This document shows, piece by piece, positions 6,356 to 13,621 of a stretch of 19,161 nt of DNA. Source of the DNA: DASUPK01 sp036520315 (lineage in GTDB: Bacteria; Actinomycetota; Thermoleophilia; Solirubrobacterales; 70-9); contig DATDJZ010000156.1 of NCBI GenBank assembly GCA_036520315.1, forward strand, positions 1 to 19,161. Direction: 5' to 3'. The translations under genes were made by a program, and so were the position numbers. The notes under the pieces are model-generated. The model was given only the letters and a program-made list of their open reading frames with translations. It did not search any database and was not told the DNA's origin. Within the stretch, counting starts at the first letter, position 1; each line of letters begins with the position of its first letter.

Positions 6356-6455
6356 CTAGCCGTTCACGCCCCGAACGGTCAGCTTCACCGGCTCGACGCT
6401 TACGCCCTTCTCCAGGGTGAGCGGAATTGCGGTCTTCTCCCGAATCCGCCCATGG
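6356..6455 (-). pseudogene. Orphan coding-like fragment downstream of the SixA-like gene
   Basis: Just past the SixA-like stop, the minus strand in another frame reads EKTAIPLTLEKGVSVEPVKL and on to a TAG at 6356-6358. Codon use is gene-like (third positions mostly G or C) and the residue pattern looks like the end of a beta-rich domain. There is no ATG, GTG or TTG in frame before an upstream stop at 6476-6478. It may be the 3' remnant of a lost gene whose 5' part was removed, or chance. I do not recognise the family. The rest of 6289-6455 holds nothing else I can identify. Confidence 0.25.
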
Positions 6456-6893
6456 CTAGCGCGCCGCGATCGCCTTCAGGTCCTTCGGGCGAAGCAGGGC
6501 GTGGAGGAGGTGGTCGTCGACCGCCGCGATCCCGCCCTTCTTGAACCTCACCCGCGAGCCGGTGACCTGGGCAACGGCCGAGGAGAAGTCCGGCTCATGG
6601 CCGACCAGCATCACCTCGCCGCGGCCGGCGGCCAGTTCGAGCGGGTCGAAGTCCCCTCCGGCGAGGCGGTCGTCCTGCTCGACTGGGCAACCGAGTGGCT
6701 CACAGGCCAGCTCCGCGGTCCGCTTGGCCCGGACCTTCGGGCTGGTGAGGCAGACGTCCAGCTCGACGCCGAGCTTCTTCAATGCCTTGCCCGCGGCGAC
6801 CGACTGGCGCTCCCCCTTCTCGGTCAGATCCCGCGCGGCGTCGGGCTTGCCCTCGCCATCCTCGGCGTCTCCATGCCTGAGCAGCCAGATCAC
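6456..6893 (-). CDS. sixA: SixA-like phosphohistidine phosphatase (histidine phosphatase superfamily)
   Basis: The 145-residue protein begins with GTG 6893 behind AAGGA. It opens with LLRHGDAEDG, whose RHG holds the phospho-accepting His7, then has the family pattern RDLTEKGERQS, TSPKVRAKRTAEL (an arginine contacting phosphate) and MLVGHEPDFS with the second active-site His99. Length and motif order match SixA rather than longer phosphoglycerate mutases. Known members remove phosphate from phosphohistidine on phosphorelay or PTS proteins. The actual partner here is unknown, and small SixA-like proteins in Actinobacteria may act on other phosphoesters. It is divergent from the secreted M1 peptidase across about 88 bases. 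A coding-like fragment lies immediately behind it. Confidence 0.87.
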   Translation of the reverse strand: MIWLLRHGDAEDGEGKPDAARDLTEKGERQSVAAGKALKKLGVELDVCLTSPKVRAKRTAELACEPLGCPVEQDDRLAGGDFDPLELAAGRGEVMLVGHEPDFSSAVAQVTGSRVRFKKGGIAAVDDHLLHALLRPKDLKAIAAR

Positions 6894-6981
6894 TGGCCTA
6901 ATCCTTGCCTAACTTCGAGCCCGGTGACTTCTCAAGATTTTGGGTAGTCTGGCCTTGCGCGACACAGGCGACGAGTCACGG

Positions 6982-8430
6982 ATGAGGAGGGTCACTGTGT
7001 TCACAGGGAAGCTGGGGTTGGCGGTCGCAATCGCCGCGACGGCTCTGGTCGCGGTTGTCCCGTCGGCTTCGGCGGAGAAGTACGTCGCGGGGTCAGCCGG
7101 CTCCGGCGATCCGTTCTTCCCACAGGCCGGCAACGGCGGCTACGACGTCAGCCACTACTCGCTCACGATCGACTACGACCAGCCCGCCAACCTCCTCAGC
7201 GGCACGGCCGTGATCCGGGCGACCGCGACCCAGAACCTCCGCAGCTTCAACCTCGACCTGCGCGACCTCTACACGGTGTCGAGTGTCAGGGTCGACGGCA
7301 AGTCAGCGACCTTCACTCAACACGACGGACAGGAGGTGACGATCAGCCCGAGACCGAAGCTCAAGGACGGCAAGCAGTTCAGGGTGGAGGTGGTCTACGG
7401 CGGCCAGCCTCAGCCGATCACGGATCCGGACGAGTCGATCGAGGGCTGGGTCCCGACCGATGACGGCGCCTTCGTCGTCAACGAGCCGCAGGGTTCCCCG
7501 GGCTGGTTCCCGGTGAACGACACACCGCGCGACAAGGCGACCTACGACCTCACGGTCAGCGTGCCCGCCGGCAGGGAGGTCATCGCCAACGGTGAGCTCG
7601 TGGGCGATCCGGTCACCGCGGGCGGTAAGACCACCTGGCGCTGGGCGGAGGGCAACCCGATGGCGTCCTATCTCGCCACCGCCACCAACGGCGAGTTCCT
7701 GACCGACTTCTACAGCGCCAACGGCCTGCCCTTCTACGACGCTGTGGATCCGAACACGCGGCGACTGGCCACCGATCCGCCGAACCCGACGCTCGCCTTC
7801 CAGCGGCTCGATCCGGAGCCGGAGATCGTCTCCTTCTTCTCGAGTCTCTACGGCCCGTACCCGTTCCGGAGCGCGGGAGGCATCATCGACTGGGCGCCCG
7901 ACGTCGGCTACGCCCTTGAATCGCAGACGCGGCCGAATTACGACCGGATCCCCTCAGCGACGACTGTCGTCCACGAGATCTCCCACCAGTGGTTCGGGGA
8001 CGCGGTGACGCCCGCCTTCTGGCCGGACATCTGGCTGAACGAGGGATTCGCAACATTCTCGGAGTGGATCTACGACGAGATGCACGGCGGCACGCCCGCG
8101 GCGGAGACGTTCGACGAGCTCTACGCGATCCCCGAGGACGATCCGTTCTTCGAGGACCTCTGGTTCCCCGCGCCGGCCGCACTCGAGGATCCGAGCCAGC
8201 TCTTCCACACGCCGGTCTACGACCGAGGCGCGATGACGCTGCAGGCGTTGAGGGAGAAGGTCGGTGATCCGGTCTTCTTCCAGACCCTGCGCGACTGGTA
8301 CGCGAACAACAAATACGGCAACGTCACCACCGCCGACTTCATCGATCTCGCCGAGCAGAAGAGCGGACAGAACCTGGACGACTTCTTCCAGGTTTGGCTC
8401 TACGAGGAGGGCAGGCCGGAAAGCTGGTGA
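6982..8430 (+). CDS. Secreted M1-family metallopeptidase
   Basis: From ATG 6982 the product is 482 residues; a TTG 42 bases upstream stays in frame but would put 14 polar residues before the signal peptide. Signal sequence: MRRVTVFTGKLGLAVAIAAT to about PSASA. An N-terminal beta-sandwich (about 35-230) precedes the thermolysin-like domain. The substrate-recognition strand reads GYALESQTRP (Glu313), equivalent to GxMEN. The zinc site is HEISH (331-335) followed after 18 residues by Glu354 in NEGFATF, and Tyr413 in VYDRGAM is the expected transition-state tyrosine. All catalytic residues are present. The long C-terminal helical domain of aminopeptidase N is absent, as in other short actinobacterial secreted members. 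It probably trims peptides outside the cell. TAGTCT at 6945-6950 is a possible -10 element. Confidence 0.92.
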   Translation: MRRVTVFTGKLGLAVAIAATALVAVVPSASAEKYVAGSAGSGDPFFPQAGNGGYDVSHYSLTIDYDQPANLLSGTAVIRATATQNLRSFNLDLRDLYTVSSVRVDGKSATFTQHDGQEVTISPRPKLKDGKQFRVEVVYGGQPQPITDPDESIEGWVPTDDGAFVVNEPQGSPGWFPVNDTPRDKATYDLTVSVPAGREVIANGELVGDPVTAGGKTTWRWAEGNPMASYLATATNGEFLTDFYSANGLPFYDAVDPNTRRLATDPPNPTLAFQRLDPEPEIVSFFSSLYGPYPFRSAGGIIDWAPDVGYALESQTRPNYDRIPSATTVVHEISHQWFGDAVTPAFWPDIWLNEGFATFSEWIYDEMHGGTPAAETFDELYAIPEDDPFFEDLWFPAPAALEDPSQLFHTPVYDRGAMTLQALREKVGDPVFFQTLRDWYANNKYGNVTTADFIDLAEQKSGQNLDDFFQVWLYEEGRPESW

Positions 8431-8454
8431 GCGCAATCCTCCCCAAGTTGCGCT
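8430..8454 (+). other. Hairpin between the M1 peptidase and dnaE
   Basis: AGCGCAA (8430-8436) and TTGCGCT (8448-8454) form a perfect 7-bp stem with an 11-base loop, beginning at the last base of the peptidase stop codon. No T-run follows, so it is at best a weak terminator or an RNA 3'-end stabiliser. It could also be an operator for dnaE, whose start lies 65 bases downstream. Confidence 0.4.
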
Positions 8455-8518
8455 AAGCACGCGCGAAAGTCCGCCGAAGGCCGCCCGTGGCGTCGGGCGC
8501 GGTTGCGAGGATGGCTGG

Positions 8519-11500
8519 GTGAGCGCCGGAGCGGTCCATCTGCACGTCCACAGCGAGTACTCGCTGCTCGACGGGGCCTGCAAGATCGACGCCCTCGCCG
8601 CCCGCGCCGCGGAGCTCGAGATGCCGGCGCTCGGCCTCACCGACCACGGCGTGATGAACGGCTCGGTCGAGCACTACAAGGCCTGCGTCGCGGCGGGGAT
8701 CAAGCCGATCATCGGTCTCGAGGCCTACCTGGTCGATGACCGCAACACGACGCCGACCCAGCCGAGGTACGAGCGCAACCACCTGACCCTGCTGGCCTCC
8801 AGCGAGACCGGCTTGCGCAACCTGGTCAAGCTCAGCTCCGCAGGCTTCCTGGAGGGTTTCTCGCGCGGCAAAGCGAACGTCGACATGGAGTTGCTCTCCG
8901 CCCACTCCGATGGAGTGATCGCCCTCACCGGCTGCCTGCAGTCGCGTTTCTGCCGCCGCCTGGTCGAGGACCGCCCGGCCGATGCCCGCGCCCACGTCGA
9001 CGACCTGATCCAGGCCTTCGGGCCCGAGCAGGTCTACTTCGAGGTGCAGCGGAACGGCGTCGCCGAGCAGGAGAAGGCGAACGAGGGCATCGTGCGCACC
9101 GCCAAGGAGCTCGGCCGGCCACTGGTGGCGACGGCCGACGTGCACTACCTCCGCCGCGAGGACTACGACTCGCACGCCGCGCTCCTCTGCGTGCAGACGA
9201 AGTCGACGATCGAGCAGCCGAAGCTCCGCTTCGACACCAACGAGTTCTATTTGAAGAGCCCCGCCGAGATGACGGACTCCTTCTCCGACCTGCCGGAGGC
9301 CGTCGCCAGCACGCTCGAGATCGCCGAGCGTTGCGAGGTCGAGATGCAGCTCGGGCAGCTGCTCCTGCCGCGCTTCCCGACCCCGGACGGGGTGGAGCCG
9401 GGGGAGATGCTTCGCGGGCTCGCCACCGAGGGGCTGCGGCTCCGCTACGGCGACCCGATCCCCGCGGACGCGCAGGAGCGCCTCGAGTTCGAGCTCGGGG
9501 TCATCGACGAGATGGGCTTCGAGTCCTACTTCCTGATCGTCTGGGACTTCGTCAGGTACGCGAAGGAGAACGGCGTCGCGGTGGGGCCCGGGCGCGGGTC
9601 GGCCGCCGGTTCGATCGTCGCGTACGCGCTGGAGATCACGGACCTGGACCCGCTCGCGAACGGGCTGCTCTTCGAGCGCTTCCTCAACCCTGGTCGCAAG
9701 TCGATGCCCGACATCGACATCGACTTCTCGGTGCGTGGGCGAGAGCGCGTGATCCGCTATGTCGCCGACAAGTACGGGCGCGAGTGCGTGGCCCAGATCA
9801 TCACCTTCGGCAAGATGGCGCCGCGCGCGGCCATCCGGGACGGTGCCCGCGTCCTCGGCTACGACTACGCAACCGGCGACCGGCTCGCCAAGCAGATCCC
9901 CGAGCCGATCTTCGGACGCAGCCCGAGCTTCGAGGAGTGCCTGAAGCCGGGGGAGGAGCTGAAGCGCACTTACGACTCCGATCCCGATGCGCGGAAGATC
10001 CTGGACACGGCGCAGGGTCTCGAGGGCATCGTCCGCAACCATTCGATCCACGCCGCTGCGGTGGTGATCGCCGACCGGCCCCTGCAGGAGATCGTCCCGC
10101 TGCAGCTCGCGGAGGACCGGGGGGCGGCCAACGGGAACGGAAACGGGAACGGCAAGGTCGAGCGCGCCTATAAGACGGTCACGCAGTACTCCATGGGCCC
10201 GATCGAGGAGATCGGCCTGCTCAAGATGGACTTCCTGGGGCTCCGCAACCTGGACGTGATCGAGGATGCGGCGGCGATCATCGAGCGCTCCCGCGGCGAG
10301 AAGATCGACATCAAGGACATTCCGCTCGACGATTCCAAGACCTACGAGATGCTCCGCAGGGGAGAGTCGATCGGCGTCTTCCAGTTCGAGTCCGAGGGGA
10401 TGCAGGACGCCCTCAAGACCGTGAGACCGACCGAGTTCCAGGACCTGGTCGCGCTGAACGCCCTCTACCGCCCCGGGGCGATGCGCTACATCCCGGACTA
10501 CGCCAAGGGCAAGAGGGACCCGGACTCCATTCGCTATCCCGACCCCCGGCTGCGCTCGATCAGCGAGGCGACCTACGGCTGCGTGATCTACCAAGAGCAG
10601 CTCATGGAGATCGCCAAGCAGATGGCCGGCTTCAGCCCAGCCGAGGCGGACGATCTGCGAAAAGCGGTCGGCAAGAAGAAGCGGGACCTGATGGCCACCA
10701 TGAAGGAGAAGTTCCTCGAGGGCATGGGCGAGTCGAACACCGACCGCCGCGTCGCCAAGGAGCTCTGGTCGCTGATGGAGGCGGCGGCGGACTACTCCTT
10801 CAACCGCTCCCACGCCGCCTGCTACGCCCTGATCTCCTACCGGACCGCCTGGCTGCGCGCCAACTACCCGGCCGAGTACATGGCCGCCCTGATCTCGACG
10901 GTGATGTCGACGAAGGACAAGGTCCCGTTCTTCGTCAACCGGTGCGCCGAGATGGATATCGAGGTGCTGCCCCCGGACGTCAACAGCTCAGATCATGGCT
11001 TCGTCGTCTCGGGGAACTGCATCCGCTTCGGCCTCGACGCGGTGAAGAACGTCGGCCACATCGCGGTCCAGGCGATCCTCGACGCACGTTCGGGCGACGG
11101 CAACTTCACCTCATTGTGGGACTTCTGCGAGCGGGTGGATAGCCGGGCCGTGAACAAGCGGGCGGTTGAGTGCCTGGTCAAATGCGGAGCATTTGACTCG
11201 ACCGGCGGGTCGCGGAAGGGGATGCTCGAGGCGCTCCCCGCCGCGATCGCCTTCGGGCAGAAGGCCCAGGAGGACTCCCGCCTCGGCCAATCCTCGATCT
11301 TCGACCTGGGGGGCGGGGCGGAGGAGTCCGGCCCCTCGCGACAGCACCATGCGCCGATCAGGGCGGAGGAGTTCGACCAGCGCGAGCTGCTTCGCCTCGA
11401 GAAGGAGACGCTCGGCACCTTCCTTTCCTCGCATCCGCTCGCCGAGGTCAAGGAGGTGCTCCGGACACGGGTGGACTGCTCGCTCTCCGGCCTCGCAGAG

Positions 11501-12037
11501 CGGCCCGACGCCTCCTGGGTGACCGTCGGCGGGATCGTCACGGAGTTCAAGCGCCACACCTCGAAGAACGGGTCGAAGATGGCGTTCGCGACCCTCGACG
11601 ATGTCGAGGGGCAGGTGGAGATGCTCGTCATGGGTAAGGCCTACGAGGAATCCCACGACTTCCTCGCGGCCGACGCGATCGTCATCGTGCGCGGCCGGCT
11701 CGACCACAAGGGGCGAGGCGACACCAAGCTGGTCGCGCAGGAACTCGAGCTCTTCCAGCCCAGCGAGGACGAGGTCGCGAAGGCTCGAGCTGCTCGGGAG
11801 AGGGAAAGCGGGCCGCTGCGGCTGCACATCGACGCGTCCGCCTTCGGCGTCACCGTGGTCGAGGAGCTGAAGACGGTCCTGGGCCACTTCCCCGGTGACT
11901 CCCAGGTCTTCCTGGTGATGAAGACGCGCCAGGGAATTCGCGAGCTGCAATTCGGGCGCGAGTACCGTGTTCGCCGCTCAGCCGCGCTGGACGCCGAGAT
12001 CGACGCACTGCTGGGAGGAGCCGCCCGAGCGGCATAG
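8519..12037 (+). CDS. dnaE: DNA polymerase III alpha subunit (DnaE1 type)
   Basis: From GTG 8519, eight bases behind a GAGGA sequence, the protein is 1172 residues. The PHP domain opens with HLHVHSEYSLLDG (His9, His11) and keeps TDHG, GLEAY, NHLTLL, LTGCL and ATADVHYL, so its metal ligands look intact; PHP-based proofreading is known in mycobacterial DnaE1. The C-family polymerase domain has GPGRGSAAGS, PDIDIDF (397-403, catalytic Asp400 and Asp402) and LLKMDFLGL (Asp571). A helix-hairpin-helix region follows, then an OB-fold near 1000-1075 (VGGIVTEFKRHTSKNG). The frame stays open upstream into the peptidase gene, but that stretch is not DnaE-like. An in-frame Asn-Gly repeat lies at 538-545. 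It is replicative in type, unlike the shorter error-prone DnaE2. Confidence 0.97.
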   Translation: MSAGAVHLHVHSEYSLLDGACKIDALAARAAELEMPALGLTDHGVMNGSVEHYKACVAAGIKPIIGLEAYLVDDRNTTPTQPRYERNHLTLLASSETGLRNLVKLSSAGFLEGFSRGKANVDMELLSAHSDGVIALTGCLQSRFCRRLVEDRPADARAHVDDLIQAFGPEQVYFEVQRNGVAEQEKANEGIVRTAKELGRPLVATADVHYLRREDYDSHAALLCVQTKSTIEQPKLRFDTNEFYLKSPAEMTDSFSDLPEAVASTLEIAERCEVEMQLGQLLLPRFPTPDGVEPGEMLRGLATEGLRLRYGDPIPADAQERLEFELGVIDEMGFESYFLIVWDFVRYAKENGVAVGPGRGSAAGSIVAYALEITDLDPLANGLLFERFLNPGRKSMPDIDIDFSVRGRERVIRYVADKYGRECVAQIITFGKMAPRAAIRDGARVLGYDYATGDRLAKQIPEPIFGRSPSFEECLKPGEELKRTYDSDPDARKILDTAQGLEGIVRNHSIHAAAVVIADRPLQEIVPLQLAEDRGAANGNGNGNGKVERAYKTVTQYSMGPIEEIGLLKMDFLGLRNLDVIEDAAAIIERSRGEKIDIKDIPLDDSKTYEMLRRGESIGVFQFESEGMQDALKTVRPTEFQDLVALNALYRPGAMRYIPDYAKGKRDPDSIRYPDPRLRSISEATYGCVIYQEQLMEIAKQMAGFSPAEADDLRKAVGKKKRDLMATMKEKFLEGMGESNTDRRVAKELWSLMEAAADYSFNRSHAACYALISYRTAWLRANYPAEYMAALISTVMSTKDKVPFFVNRCAEMDIEVLPPDVNSSDHGFVVSGNCIRFGLDAVKNVGHIAVQAILDARSGDGNFTSLWDFCERVDSRAVNKRAVECLVKCGAFDSTGGSRKGMLEALPAAIAFGQKAQEDSRLGQSSIFDLGGGAEESGPSRQHHAPIRAEEFDQRELLRLEKETLGTFLSSHPLAEVKEVLRTRVDCSLSGLAERPDASWVTVGGIVTEFKRHTSKNGSKMAFATLDDVEGQVEMLVMGKAYEESHDFLAADAIVIVRGRLDHKGRGDTKLVAQELELFQPSEDEVAKARAARERESGPLRLHIDASAFGVTVVEELKTVLGHFPGDSQVFLVMKTRQGIRELQFGREYRVRRSAALDAEIDALLGGAARAA
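10130..10153 (+). repeat. Hexanucleotide repeat encoding (Asn-Gly)4 in dnaE
   Basis: Four near-identical hexamers, AACGGG, AACGGA, AACGGG and AACGGC, encode NGNGNGNG at DnaE residues 538-545. They sit in a loop between the PLQLAEDRG strand and the VTQYSMGPIEEIG segment that leads to catalytic Asp571. Copy-number changes would stay in frame, so the tract behaves as a flexible linker of variable length. Confidence 0.75.
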
Positions 12038-12095
12038 AATCCGACGGCTCCCGTCCGGGCGGGGTTCCATGGGGAGAGGAACTCAGCAAAGACCG

Positions 12096-12625
12096 ATGGA
12101 CGATGGCCCGGGGGGTTCGGGGCCGAGAGCTGGACCACCCGGCAGCTGGCCGAGTTCCTCTCCGTCGTGATCAGGGCGGCAAGGTCGCCGCCTCGGTCGG
12201 TTTCCCCCGAGGGATCGATACCCGTCGCCGACCTGGTCGAGGCGTCGGGCGACCTGCGCTTCGAGCGCGAGCTCGGGGAGCTCGGCCTCTGCACGGGGAT
12301 GTGCTCTTTGGTCGGCGAGGAGGGCACCCTCCTCGTCGCGCGAACGGGGCGAGTCGACTTCAGCAAGGAGGAGCTGGACCTGCTCCGCGGCATGGGCCGC
12401 GTGCTCGCCCTCGCCCTGCGGAGCATCCGCCTGATCGGCCAGCTTCGCGAACGGCAGACCCTGCTCGAGCGAGCACCGCGGCCTGCCGTCTCGATTCGAC
12501 CCCCTCGCCGATCACCTCGATCCGGGGAGATCGGCTGCCTCAACGGCCAGGGTTTCCCCTTTTCGCCGCCCCTCCCGGCCGAGGAGATCGCCTCCTTCCT
12601 GGCCGTCGAGTCGCCGGCGCGCTAG
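12096..12625 (+). pseudogene. Decayed GAF...EAL gene (collapsed c-di-GMP turnover protein)
   Basis: A likely ancestral ATG at 12096 starts MDDGPGG. The frame is then lost at a G6 tract (12110-12115), after which another frame continues GFGAESWTTRQLAEFLSVV. A third frame carries GGKVAASVGFPRG (about 12178-12216), and the second frame resumes with SIPVADLVEASGDLRFEREL and a GAF-like stretch, GTLLVARTGRVDFSKEELDL and LRGMGRVLALALRSIRL, up to LRERQTLLER. After about 30 unrelated residues the frame ends GQGFPFSPPLPAEEIASFL, which is the standard C-terminus of EAL phosphodiesterase domains. GAF-GGDEF-EAL proteins are far longer, so the middle appears deleted. A 152-residue product from GTG 12167 is possible but would have no catalytic domain. 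The region directly follows dnaE. Confidence 0.72.
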
Positions 12626-12682
12626 CAGATCAGGCCCCTAATCCGCAAGGGGGGACCCATTCGAACATTTCCATCCGTCCGC

Positions 12683-12708
12683 CGACGCGTCCTAGACTGA
12701 ACGCGTCG
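12683..12708 (+). promoter_or_regulatory. Dyad around a TAGACT -10 element
   Basis: CGACGCGT (12683-12690) and ACGCGTCG (12701-12708) form a perfect 8-bp inverted repeat separated by CCTAGACTGA. TAGACT (12693-12698) matches TAnnnT and lies nine bases before the GTG of the next gene, which has no Shine-Dalgarno sequence. This suggests a leaderless promoter under an operator, or an RNA hairpin at the 5' end. No convincing -35 element is visible. The rest of 12626-12682 shows nothing identifiable. Confidence 0.45.
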
Positions 12709-13112
12709 TGTCAGGACAGACCAAGCAACAGCGCAATGCCGCCGGCGAGTGCCGCCAGTGCCGCTCGACCTGCGACAAGCTCGTCAACCCGGCCGGTTGC
12801 CTGGAGATGGGCTGCAAGTTCCTCTACACCTACGAGGACGCGCGCACCGGCGGCCGCTACATGGGCTGCATGAACAAGGTGTTCAGCGCCGAGATCGACT
12901 TCGACATGTTCCTGCTGGCCGAGCGGACGCGGGAGGGCTTCGGCGGAATCAAGATGACCGGCGACCCGCTGCCCCACTGCCAGTTCTCGGTCGAGCGGGC
13001 CTTCGAGGGAGACGGGCCCGCCTACGAGTGCGTCAACCGGCGCTTCTTCGACGCGCCGGACGAACACCCGGATTCGATCCGGGCGTTCGACCTCCGCAAC
13101 TCGCTCACCTAG
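12708..13112 (+). CDS. Conserved eight-cysteine protein of unknown function
   Basis: The 134-residue protein starts at GTG 12708. It has eight cysteines: C15, C18 and C22 (ECRQCRSTC), C31, C36 (GCLEMGCKF), C54 (YMGCMNK), C91 (PHCQF) and C108 (YECVN). The first five lie within 22 residues as C-x2-C-x3-C-x8-C-x4-C, the arrangement expected of a zinc or iron-sulfur site. A conserved-looking stretch, FSAEIDFDMFLL, follows. There is no signal peptide, membrane segment or recognised domain, so it is probably cytosolic and metal-binding; that is inference. The protein is ordered and codon use is typical of the window, so it is a real gene. It sits behind the dyad promoter and converges on the SRPBCC gene 13 bases away. 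Confidence 0.82.
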   Translation: MSGQTKQQRNAAGECRQCRSTCDKLVNPAGCLEMGCKFLYTYEDARTGGRYMGCMNKVFSAEIDFDMFLLAERTREGFGGIKMTGDPLPHCQFSVERAFEGDGPAYECVNRRFFDAPDEHPDSIRAFDLRNSLT

Positions 13113-13125
13113 CTCAGCGACCCGA

Positions 13126-13566
13126 TCAGCCGAGCAGCTCCTCGAGCTTGTCGAAGCTGTCGGTCCAACCACCCTCGTGCAGCTCAAGCCGAGCCTTGGT
13201 GGCGAACTCGCCCTGGCTGAGCTCCACCTCGGTCTGATCGCCGAGCTCTCGCAGCGAAAGCATCACCACCGTCTCCCGGTCGTGCGGATCGGGCGGGTCC
13301 CAGCTGAACGTGTAGGCGAGGCGTGAAGGGGGATCGACCTCGCGGAATTCGCCACCGAGACGAAAGACGTCGCCGTCGGGCGGCTGCATAGCGATCCGGT
13401 AGCTCTCTCCTAAGCGCGGCTCAAAGTCAACGCTAGGGGTGGTGAAGCCGCTCGGGCCCCACCAGTTGGCGAGCTCCTCCGGGTCGGTCATCGCGCTCCA
13501 GACCACCGCGCGCCGGGCGGGCAGGGTGCGGGTCATTCGCAATGAGAGCGCTTCACCCGATGTCAT
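13126..13566 (-). CDS. SRPBCC (AHSA1-like) ligand-binding domain protein
   Basis: The product is 146 residues, starting at ATG 13566 behind GGAGGTGAG, by far the best ribosome-binding site here; an upstream in-frame ATG at 13590 would add eight residues. The sequence follows the AHSA1/START-related pattern: RTLPARRAVVWSAMTDPEEL, the ligand-cavity WWGPSGFTTPSVDFEPRLGE, YRIAMQPPDG, EVDPPSRLAYTFSWDPP, and the last helix GGWTDSFDKLEELL. The fold forms a hydrophobic pocket, and members act as general stress, lipid-binding or polyketide-related proteins; the ligand here is unknown. It is divergent from the lytic transglycosylase and convergent with the eight-cysteine gene. Confidence 0.9.
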   Translation of the reverse strand: MTSGEALSLRMTRTLPARRAVVWSAMTDPEELANWWGPSGFTTPSVDFEPRLGESYRIAMQPPDGDVFRLGGEFREVDPPSRLAYTFSWDPPDPHDRETVVMLSLRELGDQTEVELSQGEFATKARLELHEGGWTDSFDKLEELLG

Positions 13567-13621
13567 CTCACCTCCGAGGGATGTGTGCATCGTAGGCCCG
13601 GACTCGCTATCAGTGCAGGGA

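Noticed and set aside
8264..8518. Upstream in-frame extension of dnaE into the peptidase gene
   Set aside because: The extra 85 residues overlap the M1 peptidase and have no DnaE likeness; GTG 8519 has a ribosome-binding site and gives the canonical N-terminus.
8453..10813. Long minus-strand open frame (786 codons) opposite dnaE
   Set aside because: It is the antisense of a clear DnaE coding sequence; the product is rich in Leu, Arg, Val and Asp with no domain, a typical GC-rich shadow.
12103..12873. Plus-strand frame of 256 codons over the GAF/EAL relic
   Set aside because: Only a short part (GGKVAASVGFPRG) is gene-like, and that belongs to the decayed gene; the rest runs out of frame into the eight-cysteine gene.
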